This document shows, piece by piece, positions 36,159 through 44,010 of a stretch of 64,000 nucleotides of DNA. The position numbers and the translations under genes were made by a program. Origin of the DNA: JBDIAG01 sp047974565. GTDB taxonomy: Bacteria; Actinomycetota; Actinomycetes; Actinomycetales; CAWJMD01. The DNA lies in NCBI GenBank assembly GCA_047974565.1, contig JBKECN010000096.1, positions 1 to 64,000 of the forward strand, given 5' to 3'. The first letter of the stretch is position 1. Every line of letters starts with the position of its first letter. A model generated the notes under the pieces. That model ran no database searches. It was given only the letters and a program-made list of their open reading frames with translations, and was not told the DNA's origin.

Positions 36159-36968
36159 TCAATGGGTCAGGAGCTTGGACAGGAAATCCTTGGCTCGATC
36201 GGACTGGGGGTTCGTGTAGAACTCTTCGGGAGTGTTCTCCTCGACGATCTCGCCGTCCGCCATGAAGACGACCCGGTCGGCCACCTTACGGGCGAAGCCC
36301 ATTTCGTGGGTAACGACGATCATCGTCATTCCGGAACGGGCGAGTTCGGTCATCGCGTCGAGGACCTCGTTGATCATCTCCGGGTCGAGCGCGGAGGTCG
36401 GCTCGTCGAAGAGCATCACTTTCGGGTCCATCGCCAGCGCCCGGGCGATCGCCACCCGCTGCTGTTGCCCGCCCGAGAGTTGAGCCGGGTACTTGGGGGC
36501 CTGATGCGCCACGCCGACCCGGTCCAGCAACTCCAGCGCGCGCTTCTTGGCCGCGTCCGGCTTCTGCTTTCGCACCTTGATCGGGCCGAGGGTGACGTTC
36601 TCCAGGATCGTCTTGTGCGCGAAGAGGTTGAAGGACTGGAAGACCATGCCCACCTCGGCCCGCAGGGTCGCCAGCGCCTTGCCCTCCTCGGGCAGCGGGT
36701 CACCGTCGAGGGTGATGGTGCCCGATTCGAAGGTCTCCAACCGGTTGATGGTCCGGCAAAGCGTCGACTTGCCCGAGCCCGACGGCCCGATGACGACGAC
36801 CACCTCGCCCTTGCGCACCGTGAGATTGACCTTCTTGAGAACGTGTAGCGAACCGAAGTGCTTGTCCACGCTCTCCAACACCACCAGAGGCCCACCGAGG
36901 TGGCTGGTGTCCTTACTCGCAGCGCCCTGACCGGTGGGCTCTTTGGCGAGCATGTCGTCTGCCGTCAT
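36159..36968 (-). CDS. gluA: Glutamate-type ABC transporter ATPase GluA
   Basis: A 269-residue ABC ATPase with Walker A GPSGSGKST at 61-69, the signature LSGGQQQRVAIARAL, Walker B VMLFDEPTSALD and the switch His in VTHEMGF. The first 25 residues are an extra polar tail. The ATG at 36968 lies 6 nt from TACCGT on the minus strand, so the operon transcript is probably leaderless. It heads gluABCD and diverges from miaB. Confidence 0.95.
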   Translation of the reverse strand: MTADDMLAKEPTGQGAASKDTSHLGGPLVVLESVDKHFGSLHVLKKVNLTVRKGEVVVVIGPSGSGKSTLCRTINRLETFESGTITLDGDPLPEEGKALATLRAEVGMVFQSFNLFAHKTILENVTLGPIKVRKQKPDAAKKRALELLDRVGVAHQAPKYPAQLSGGQQQRVAIARALAMDPKVMLFDEPTSALDPEMINEVLDAMTELARSGMTMIVVTHEMGFARKVADRVVFMADGEIVEENTPEEFYTNPQSDRAKDFLSKLLTH

Positions 36969-37153
36969 GGGCGCACGGTAATCGGTGGAATCTGCTTTGG
37001 GTATCGCGTCCGGCCGACATTCGGCAGTCGTGACCGCACCGATACCTAACGTCTGTGCGCGATACGGCATCAGTGACGGCAACAACCGTTCTAATCGGGC
37101 AGGTCGGTTCTCGGGCGGGCGACGACCGTTGGGCCCGTACCCTGGTGGGTGCG

Positions 37154-38635
37154 ATGAGAACCTACGACGTGCGCACCTTCGGGTGCCAGATGAACGTTCA
37201 TGATTCCGAGCGCCTGCGGGGGCTCTTGGAGGACGCCGGGCTGGTACCACTGCCCGAGGGCGTCGACCGCGATAACGCCGACGTGGTGGTCTTCAACACC
37301 TGCGCGGTGCGCGAGAACGCGGACAACAAGCTCTACGGCAACCTCGGGCATCTCGCCCCGAAGAAGCGCGCCAACCCGAACATGCAGATCGCGGTCGGCG
37401 GATGTCTGGCTCAGAAGGACCGCGAGACCATCGTCGCCAAGGCACCCTGGGTGGACGTGGTCTTCGGAACCCACAACCTCGGCTCGTTACCGGCACTGCT
37501 CGACCGGGCCCGGCACAACGCCCGGGCCCAGGTGGAGATCCTGGAGGCGCTGGAGGTCTTCCCGTCGACATTGCCGACTCGGCGGGAGTCCGCCTATGCG
37601 GGGTGGGTGTCGATCAGCGTGGGTTGCAACAACACGTGCACCTTCTGCATCGTGCCGAGCCTGCGAGGCAAGGAGAAGGACCGGCGCCCCGGCAACATCC
37701 TGGCCGAGGTGCAGGCACTCGTCGAGGACGGGGCCATCGAGGTCACCTTGCTGGGGCAGAACGTCAACACCTATGGCGTGGAGTTCGGCGATCGCGGAGC
37801 CTTCGCCAAGTTGCTGCGGGCCTGCGGGCAGATCACCGGATTGGAGCGCGTGCGGTTCACCAGTCCGCATCCGGCCGCGTTCACCAGCGACGTGATCGAG
37901 GCCATGGCGCAGACCCCCAACGTCATGCCTCAACTCCACATGCCACTGCAGTCGGGGTCAGATCGGGTACTCAAAGCCATGCGGCGCTCCTACCGGAGTT
38001 CGCGTTTCCTCGACATTCTCGACGAGGTCCGCGGGCAGATCCCGCACGCGGCGATCAGCACCGACATCATCGTGGGTTTCCCCGGCGAGGGCGAGGACGA
38101 CTTCGAGGCGACCCTCGATGTTGTCCGCCGTGCCAGGTTCGCCCAGGCCTTCACCTTCCAGTACTCCCCGCGGCCGGGCACGCCGGCCGCGTCGATGGCC
38201 GACCAGGTGCCCAAGGACGTGGTCCAGCGCCGCTATGAACGACTGGTCGAGCTTCAGGAGGAGATCTCCTGGGACGAGAACAAGACCCAGGTGGGCTCCC
38301 TGGTCGAAGTGCTGGTCGCCGAAGGCGAGGGCCGCAAGGACGACGCGACCGCCCGATTGTCGGGCCGTTCCCGAGACAACCGGCTGGTGCACTTCGCCCT
38401 GCCGCCCGACATCGCAGACGACCGACGTCCCCGGCCCGGCGACCTGGTCCAGGTGCGGGTGGACTACGCTGCCCCGCACCACCTGGTAGCGGACTCTGCC
38501 TCCCGCACAGGGGAGTTCACCGTCCGACGGACCCGAGCCGGGGACGCGTGGGAACAACGCCGACGCGCCCGCGAGCCGATCGGGACCGGCTCGCGACCGG
38601 CCGTGACGCTGGGCATACCGACCCGGCGAGGGTGA
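37154..38635 (+). CDS. miaB: tRNA-2-methylthio-N6-dimethylallyladenosine synthase MiaB
   Basis: A 493-residue radical-SAM methylthiotransferase that modifies i6A37 made by MiaA. The auxiliary cluster ligands are Cys11, Cys50 and Cys84; the SAM cluster is Cys158, Cys162 and Cys165 (GCNNTCTFCIVP). A TRAM domain follows, then about 40 basic C-terminal residues. The ATG at 37154 lies 10 nt after TACCCT (37138-37143). miaA is encoded 0.5 kb downstream, so both steps of the pathway are together. The related RimO is also in the window and is distinguished by its own motifs. Confidence 0.96.
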   Translation: MRTYDVRTFGCQMNVHDSERLRGLLEDAGLVPLPEGVDRDNADVVVFNTCAVRENADNKLYGNLGHLAPKKRANPNMQIAVGGCLAQKDRETIVAKAPWVDVVFGTHNLGSLPALLDRARHNARAQVEILEALEVFPSTLPTRRESAYAGWVSISVGCNNTCTFCIVPSLRGKEKDRRPGNILAEVQALVEDGAIEVTLLGQNVNTYGVEFGDRGAFAKLLRACGQITGLERVRFTSPHPAAFTSDVIEAMAQTPNVMPQLHMPLQSGSDRVLKAMRRSYRSSRFLDILDEVRGQIPHAAISTDIIVGFPGEGEDDFEATLDVVRRARFAQAFTFQYSPRPGTPAASMADQVPKDVVQRRYERLVELQEEISWDENKTQVGSLVEVLVAEGEGRKDDATARLSGRSRDNRLVHFALPPDIADDRRPRPGDLVQVRVDYAAPHHLVADSASRTGEFTVRRTRAGDAWEQRRRAREPIGTGSRPAVTLGIPTRRG

Positions 38636-38726
38636 GTTTTTCCGGCTGGCCGCGGCGCGTGAGCCACAGCCCGCCCCGCGATGGCGCGACCGCCTGGGCG
38701 CTCCAGCCGATCACCGGCGTCGCGGG

Positions 38727-38760
38727 CCGACCGGCTCCGCGGTCTCACCCCGCGGGTCGG
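38727..38760. terminator. Bidirectional terminator, miaB / small antitoxin-like gene
   Basis: CCGCGG (38737-38742) pairs with CCGCGG (38750-38755) across a 7-nt loop, and CCGAC (38727-38731) pairs with GTCGG (38756-38760), leaving a 5-nt bulge. It sits between convergent genes. Confidence 0.5.
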
Positions 38761-38783
38761 TGGGGTGCCGACGGTGGCGTCGG

Positions 38784-38975
38784 CTACTCGCCGATGCGCT
38801 CGTCGACCTGACGCTCCGCACTGTCGATCTGGCTGGTGAACTTGCCACCGGTGGCCTTGTCCGCAGCGTCGCCGGCGCGCTCGATCACCTGGTCCGAGAC
38901 CTCTTCGACCTTGTCGGGATTGTTGGCCATGGCCTCGCTCGCCTTGTCGCGAATGTTGTCGAACATGCCACTCAT
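38784..38975 (-). CDS. Small MT0933-like antitoxin family protein
   Basis: A 63-residue hydrophilic helical protein: MSGMFDNIRDKASEAMANNPDKVE... with GDAADKATGGKFTSQIDS. The pattern matches the actinobacterial MT0933/Rv0909-like family, named antitoxin because some members pair with a toxin. No toxin-like frame lies next to it, so here it may act as a general stress or structural protein instead. The ATG at 38975 has AGGGAG upstream. It converges with miaB and diverges from miaA. Confidence 0.7.
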   Translation of the reverse strand: MSGMFDNIRDKASEAMANNPDKVEEVSDQVIERAGDAADKATGGKFTSQIDSAERQVDERIGE

Positions 38976-39156
38976 GAGGGACTCCCTTCCCCGCCGGACG
39001 ATCCGGCGAGCCTGTCCACCAAACCTCACCGACGGCCGTGATGCCAATCCGTCGGGCGACACGCCTCCACGACACGCACCCTCAGGTCTCTCCCGCCGGT
39101 CACCCGTCCGGCGGATGCCTGCTGACCGGCGTTGAGCCCTGCGGCACACTTTCGGG

Positions 39157-40074
39157 GTGCCCGTCCCGCTCATCACCATCGTCGGCCCCACCGCCACGGG
39201 CAAGTCCGATCTGGGCGTGGAACTGGCTCTGCGTCTGAACGGGGAGGTGGTCAACGCGGACGCCAGCCAGCTCTATCGCGGCATGGACGTCGGCACAGCC
39301 AAATTGCCGTTGGCCGAACGCCGAGGGGTCGTCCACCATCAACTGGACGTGCTGACGGTTACCCAGACCGCGAGCGTGGCGGCCTACCAGGCGGCTGCGC
39401 GGGCTGACATCGAGTCGATCATGGCCCGCGGGCACACCCCGATTCTGGTCGGTGGGTCCGGGTTGTACATCAAGGCGGTGATCGACCCGCTGGAGTTTCC
39501 CGGCACCGATCCTCGAGTGCGCGCCGCCGTGGAGTCCCGGGCCGCCCAGATCGGCCCGAGGGCCCTGCACGCGGAACTGGCGGCGGTGGATCCGGATGCC
39601 GCCCGGTCGATCGAACCGTCGAACCTTCGTCGGGTGGTCCGGGCACTGGAGGTGGTCGAGCTGACCGGCCGACCGTTCAGCGCGACTCTGCCGGGCCCGG
39701 ATTACCTACGTCCCACCGTCCAGGTGGGGCTGAGCCGGCCGCGCGAGGACCTGGACGAGAGCATCGCCACCCGCGTCCACACCATGATGGAGGCCGGCTT
39801 TCTCGCCGAGGTCGAGTCGCTGATCGATGCCGGGCTGCGTGAGGGCAGGACCGCGTCCCGAGCGCTGGGCTACGCCCAGCTACTGGAGGTGCTCGCCGGG
39901 GGCATGACCGTCGACGAAGCCGTGAGGCGCACCATCGCGGCGACGCGGGCCTTCGCACGGCGCCAGGTGAAGTGGTTCCGGCGGGACCCCCGGATCACCT
40001 GGCTGGATGTGGATGCCGCGGGGGGTGTCGGCCCGCTGGCCGATTCCGCCGAGCAGGTTCTGCGTGGATCATGA
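39157..40074 (+). CDS. miaA: tRNA dimethylallyltransferase MiaA
   Basis: A 305-residue enzyme that prenylates A37 of tRNAs reading codons that start with U. The P-loop is GPTATGKS at 10-17, followed by DASQLYRGMDVGTAK and the tRNA-binding SRALGYAQLLEVL and RRQVKWFRRD motifs. The GTG at 39157 is 6 nt after CACACT. dapF starts 29 nt downstream from its own leaderless-type promoter. Confidence 0.96.
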   Translation: MPVPLITIVGPTATGKSDLGVELALRLNGEVVNADASQLYRGMDVGTAKLPLAERRGVVHHQLDVLTVTQTASVAAYQAAARADIESIMARGHTPILVGGSGLYIKAVIDPLEFPGTDPRVRAAVESRAAQIGPRALHAELAAVDPDAARSIEPSNLRRVVRALEVVELTGRPFSATLPGPDYLRPTVQVGLSRPREDLDESIATRVHTMMEAGFLAEVESLIDAGLREGRTASRALGYAQLLEVLAGGMTVDEAVRRTIAATRAFARRQVKWFRRDPRITWLDVDAAGGVGPLADSAEQVLRGS

Positions 40075-40091
40075 CCGGCCGGCGGGGCCTC

Positions 40092-40097
40092 TATCCT
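40092..40097 (+). promoter_or_regulatory. Leaderless -10 element of dapF
   Basis: TATCCT with a 6-nt spacer to the GTG start at 40104, the clearest example of the leaderless pattern recurring in this window. Confidence 0.6.
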
Positions 40098-40103
40098 GGG
40101 CGC

Positions 40104-41027
40104 GTGTCGCTGAGCTTGCCGTTCGCCAAGGGCCACGGAACCGAGAATGACTTCGTCATCGTGCCCGACCCGGACGGTGACCTCGAACTGACCCCGGGGG
40201 ATGTGCAGCGGATCTGCGAACGGCGCGCCGGCATCGGGGCGGACGGCCTGATTCGGGTCGTGCGCACCGAGGCCATGGTGGCTGCCGGCGAGTTGCGCGC
40301 TTCGGCCGCGCCCGCCCAGGCCGAGTGGTTCATGGACTATCGCAACGCCGACGGGTCCGTCGCCGAGATGTGCGGCAACGGCGTGCGCGTGTTCGCGGAG
40401 TACCTCTTGCGAGAGGGCTACCTGCGGGAGCGGTCGGCGCGTGGCGGCTCCGGAGTGCCGCTGGCCACTCGAGGTGGGCTCAAGCGGGTCCGCTTGCGCA
40501 CCGACGGGTGGTGGGCCGTCGACATGGGCGAGTGGGACCTGCCGGGCGGAGCCCAAGCACTTGAACGGGGTTTCGACGCCGAGGTGCATCTGGGTGGGCT
40601 GGACGTTTCTCATCCCGCGCTGAGTCTGGACCTGGGCAATCCGCACACCGTGGTGATGCTGGCGGAGAACGAGGACCTCGACGACGTCGACCTCACCCGT
40701 GCACCGGTGGTGGAGCCGGTTCCGGCAACCGGCACCAATGTCGAGGTCCTGCACACCCTCGAACCTGAGGAGCGCGACCAGGTTCCGGTGGGCAGACTCC
40801 GAATGCGGGTGCACGAGCGCGGGGTCGGGGAGACCAGGTCCTGCGGCACGGGAGCGTGCGCAGCTGCGGCGGCTGCCGCGCTGTGGGCGGGGTCGCTGGC
40901 GCCGGCCCGCTGGCTCATCGACGTTCCGGGTGGGCAGGTCGAGGTGCGGCTGGGCCCCGGCATGAGGGTCGAACTGGCCGGTCCGGCAGTGCTCGTGGCC
41001 GACGGCTACGTCAGCCTCGACTGGTGA
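40104..41027 (+). CDS. dapF: Diaminopimelate epimerase
   Basis: A 307-residue cofactor-independent racemase that makes meso-diaminopimelate for lysine and peptidoglycan. The catalytic thiol pair is Cys90 (EMCGNGVRVFAEYLL) and Cys247 (TRSCGTGACAAAAAA). An N-terminal DAP-binding segment, KGHGTENDFV, is present. The GTG at 40104 is 6 nt from TATCCT and fits the family start. It follows miaA, a common actinobacterial order, and converges with a methyltransferase gene. Confidence 0.96.
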   Translation: MSLSLPFAKGHGTENDFVIVPDPDGDLELTPGDVQRICERRAGIGADGLIRVVRTEAMVAAGELRASAAPAQAEWFMDYRNADGSVAEMCGNGVRVFAEYLLREGYLRERSARGGSGVPLATRGGLKRVRLRTDGWWAVDMGEWDLPGGAQALERGFDAEVHLGGLDVSHPALSLDLGNPHTVVMLAENEDLDDVDLTRAPVVEPVPATGTNVEVLHTLEPEERDQVPVGRLRMRVHERGVGETRSCGTGACAAAAAAALWAGSLAPARWLIDVPGGQVEVRLGPGMRVELAGPAVLVADGYVSLDW

Positions 41028-41139
41028 GGGGCTCGAGTGCTCTGTGGCCGGCCTGCTTGAGGCCCGAGTGGACTCGACCCGTGGCAGGCTGAAAGGGCTC
41101 GACTGGCAGGACCGGCCGCGTACTCGGGCGTGCTGGCGG

Positions 41140-41829
41140 TCAGCGGCGGTGGGCGGCGTGGCTGGGATGGTCAGTGACGGATCCGCTGCGAGACACCTCG
41201 ATGACCCGAAAACCCTTGGAACTGGAGACTTTGCGCGCGCTGAGGCCGTCGATGGCGTCGATCCACGCGGTCAGGGAGTCCGCACCGAGGTGCCGCTGCA
41301 CGACCAGGTAGGCAACCCCGGCCGCAGAGAGCCTGGCCAGCCATCCACCGAGCAACTCGTGCAAGGCCTGCTTACCTATCCGAATGGGTGGGTTCGACCA
41401 GATCACGTCGAACTCGAGCCCATCCGGAACGTCGTCGGGCAGGCAGGCACGCAGGCCGGGTAGGCCGATGTCCCTGGCCGAGGCCGTCACCAACGACACC
41501 GCTCTGGGGTTCACGTCCACCGCCCACACGTGGGCAGCCGGACTGTGCAGCGCCAGACTGAGCGCGATCGGGCCCCAGCCGCAGCCGAGATCCAGGAATG
41601 TGCCCTGGGCCGGAGGTGCCGGGGCCTGACGGAGCAGCACCCGGGTCCCCAGATCGATCCGGGACTGGCTGAACACCCCGGGCGCGGTGCGGACCTGGAC
41701 CGCACGTCCCGACAAGGTGACGTCCAGGGTGGTGATGACGTCAGGGTCGGCCGCTGTGGGCGAGAAGTAGTGGCTGGCTGTCTCGAGCGCAGTCGCGGGC
41801 ACGTCGTCCGGGTCGGTCGCGGGGTTCAC
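41140..41829 (-). CDS. Class I SAM methyltransferase, RsmC-like
   Basis: A 229-residue methyltransferase of the MTS family. The SAM loop is FLDLGCGWGPIALSLAL, the acidic strand end is VWAVDVNPRAV, and the catalytic motif is IWSNPPIRIG, the NPP[FI] form used for exocyclic amines of guanine. Small actinobacterial proteins of this type are annotated as 16S rRNA m2G methyltransferases, but they lack the E. coli N-terminal domain and their target is not proven. The start is GTG 41829. It converges with dapF. Confidence 0.8.
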   Translation of the reverse strand: MNPATDPDDVPATALETASHYFSPTAADPDVITTLDVTLSGRAVQVRTAPGVFSQSRIDLGTRVLLRQAPAPPAQGTFLDLGCGWGPIALSLALHSPAAHVWAVDVNPRAVSLVTASARDIGLPGLRACLPDDVPDGLEFDVIWSNPPIRIGKQALHELLGGWLARLSAAGVAYLVVQRHLGADSLTAWIDAIDGLSARKVSSSKGFRVIEVSRSGSVTDHPSHAAHRR

Positions 41830-42309
41830 AGCACCCTCTTACGCACCTGCGGGGGCTGGGCGCAAGTCGTGACACGGGTGTCGACGGGCGTGCACCTGGA
41901 GGTGAGTCACGCTGCAGCGACATGAGTGTTCCCCAGATAGACGCGGGTGTTGCAGTGGTAGCAGCCAGACCGGTGCGCGGCTGGCCTGGCGGGGTGGACC
42001 GGGGCCGATCGGGGTGGCGATTCGTGCAAGCGCGATATTCGTTGGCCGGGTGCGGGGGGTGTCCGGTTAGGGTGTGTCTCGTAATGCAATCCCGTCATGC
42101 AGTCCCGTCGCGAGCAGGCTCTCGCGGAGTGTGCAGCCAGGCGGACGAGCGAGGGCGTGACAGAGCCGCGTCGAGTCGTGGACGACGCTCGTCAGGGTCC
42201 TGCGCAGCAGGGCGGGGATTACGAGAGACGCCCTAGCCTGGGTGTGTGCGGCTCGCCGACAGCGGGCCGCGCGGACACAGTTCGTCGAACCGTGGGAGGA
42301 ATGCGCAGG
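41830..42309. promoter_or_regulatory. Intergenic region upstream of hflX
   Basis: 480 nt between divergent genes. TAGCCT (42234-42239) is the best -10 element for hflX. It would place the transcript start near 42246, where a GTG opens a 37-codon leaderless frame that ends at 42359 inside hflX. No repeat, RNA gene or conserved ORF was recognised in the rest. Confidence 0.4.
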
Positions 42310-43800
42310 ATGTCAGTTCAGCACGACGACTACGTCGAGGACGGGGTCGGGTCGGCTGAGGACGCCGTCTCCCGCATTCTCTCCCGCCACGGCACAGCGG
42401 TCTCCCAGGGTGAGACCGAGCATCATGATCGGGACGGGGAGCAACTCGACCTGCAGGAGCGTCAAGCTCTGCGCCGGGTCGGGGGATTGTCCACCGAACT
42501 CGAGGACATCACCGAGGTCGAATACCGCCAACTGCGGCTGGAGCGCATCGTGTTGGCCGGGTTGTGGACCTCGGGTACCGCGGACGAGGCGGAGAACTCC
42601 CTGCGCGAACTCGCGGCGTTGGCAGAGACGGCCGGTTCGGTGGTCCTGGACGGGGTGCTACAGCGCAGGCAGGCTCCCGACCCCGGCACCTTCCTAGGCT
42701 CGGGCAAGGCTCGAGAACTGGCCGACCTGGTCACCGAGGTCGGTGCGGACACCGTGGTCTGCGACGGTGAACTTGCCCCCTCGCAGCGGCGAGCGCTCGA
42801 GGACATCGTCAAGGTGAAGGTGGTGGACCGGACCGCGCTGATCCTGGACATCTTCGCCCAGCACGCCAAGAGCCGCGAAGGCAAGGCCCAGGTGGAGTTG
42901 GCGCAGTTGGAGTATCTGCTGCCCCGGCTGCGCGGTTGGGGTGAGTCCATGTCCCGTCAGGCCGGTGGCCGGGTCGCGGGCGGGGCCGGGATCGGTTCGC
43001 GGGGTCCCGGTGAGACGAAGATCGAGCTCGACCGCCGCCGGATCCGATCTCGGATGGCCAAGTTGCGCCGCCAGATCAAGGGTTTCGCGCCCGCCCGAGA
43101 GGCCAAGAGGTCCACCCGCACCAGGCACGCGGTGCCCTCGGTGGCGATCGCCGGATACACCAACGCCGGCAAGTCATCGCTGCTCAACCGCCTCACCGGG
43201 GCCGGGGTCTTGGTGGAGAACGCGCTGTTCGCGACGCTCGATCCGACCGTGCGCCGGGCTGAGTCGCCCGACGGGCGGCTCTACACCCTGGTCGACACGG
43301 TCGGTTTCGTACGCCAACTTCCGCACGAACTGGTCGAGGCCTTCCGCTCGACGCTGGAAGAGGTAGCCGACGCGGACGTCGTCCTGCACGTGGTGGATGC
43401 CTCACACCCCGACCCGGAGGGACAGATCTCCACGGTGCGAGGGGTGCTGGCCGACGTGGGTGCCCAGGACGTACCCGAGATCATCGTGGCGAACAAAGCC
43501 GATGCCGCACCGTCGGAGGTGCTGGATCGGCTGCGACGTAACTACCGGGACGTGGTGGTTGTCTCGGCCCGGACCGGGCAGGGCATGCCCGAACTCAACG
43601 ACGCCATTGCGGCCAGGCTGCCCCGACCGGGAGTCGAGGTCGACGTGCTTGTGCCCTTCTCTCGGGGCGACTTGGTCTCCAGAGCGCACGACACCGGTCA
43701 GGTGCTGCTGAGCGAGGCCACCGAGCACGGGATCAGGCTCAAGGCTCTCGTCGCCGCCGACCTGGGCGCTCAGCTCCACCAGGTGAACCAGGCTCGGTGA
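42310..43800 (+). CDS. hflX: GTPase HflX
   Basis: A 496-residue ribosome-associated GTPase that splits stalled or hibernating ribosomes. The N-terminal HflX domain includes DTVVCDGELAPSQRRALED, the linker has GGAGIGSRGPGETKIELDRRRI, and the G domain has G1 GYTNAGKS at 282-289, DTVGF and NKAD. The ATG at 42310 follows GGGAGG and is preferred. An in-frame GTG at 42244, 4 nt after TAGCCT, would add 22 residues as a leaderless start. It is followed by dinG after 210 nt. Confidence 0.95.
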   Translation: MSVQHDDYVEDGVGSAEDAVSRILSRHGTAVSQGETEHHDRDGEQLDLQERQALRRVGGLSTELEDITEVEYRQLRLERIVLAGLWTSGTADEAENSLRELAALAETAGSVVLDGVLQRRQAPDPGTFLGSGKARELADLVTEVGADTVVCDGELAPSQRRALEDIVKVKVVDRTALILDIFAQHAKSREGKAQVELAQLEYLLPRLRGWGESMSRQAGGRVAGGAGIGSRGPGETKIELDRRRIRSRMAKLRRQIKGFAPAREAKRSTRTRHAVPSVAIAGYTNAGKSSLLNRLTGAGVLVENALFATLDPTVRRAESPDGRLYTLVDTVGFVRQLPHELVEAFRSTLEEVADADVVLHVVDASHPDPEGQISTVRGVLADVGAQDVPEIIVANKADAAPSEVLDRLRRNYRDVVVVSARTGQGMPELNDAIAARLPRPGVEVDVLVPFSRGDLVSRAHDTGQVLLSEATEHGIRLKALVAADLGAQLHQVNQAR

Positions 43801-44010
43801 GGTTCCGCGCTGGCCTGCTGGGTGCCCGGGATGACCGGCTCTGACCGGTGACTCATATCGATCGTGTGGCCTCGCCGGCCGGGAGCGATGAGCCTGCGCA
43901 GGGGTGGCTGTCACCCCGGTGCCGCTGCGGGTCGGCCAGGTCTGCGGACGGCATCACACCGCCGGGTCCAGGACGGGATCGATGTCAGCGACGCCACGTA
44001 CCCTGCGGAC

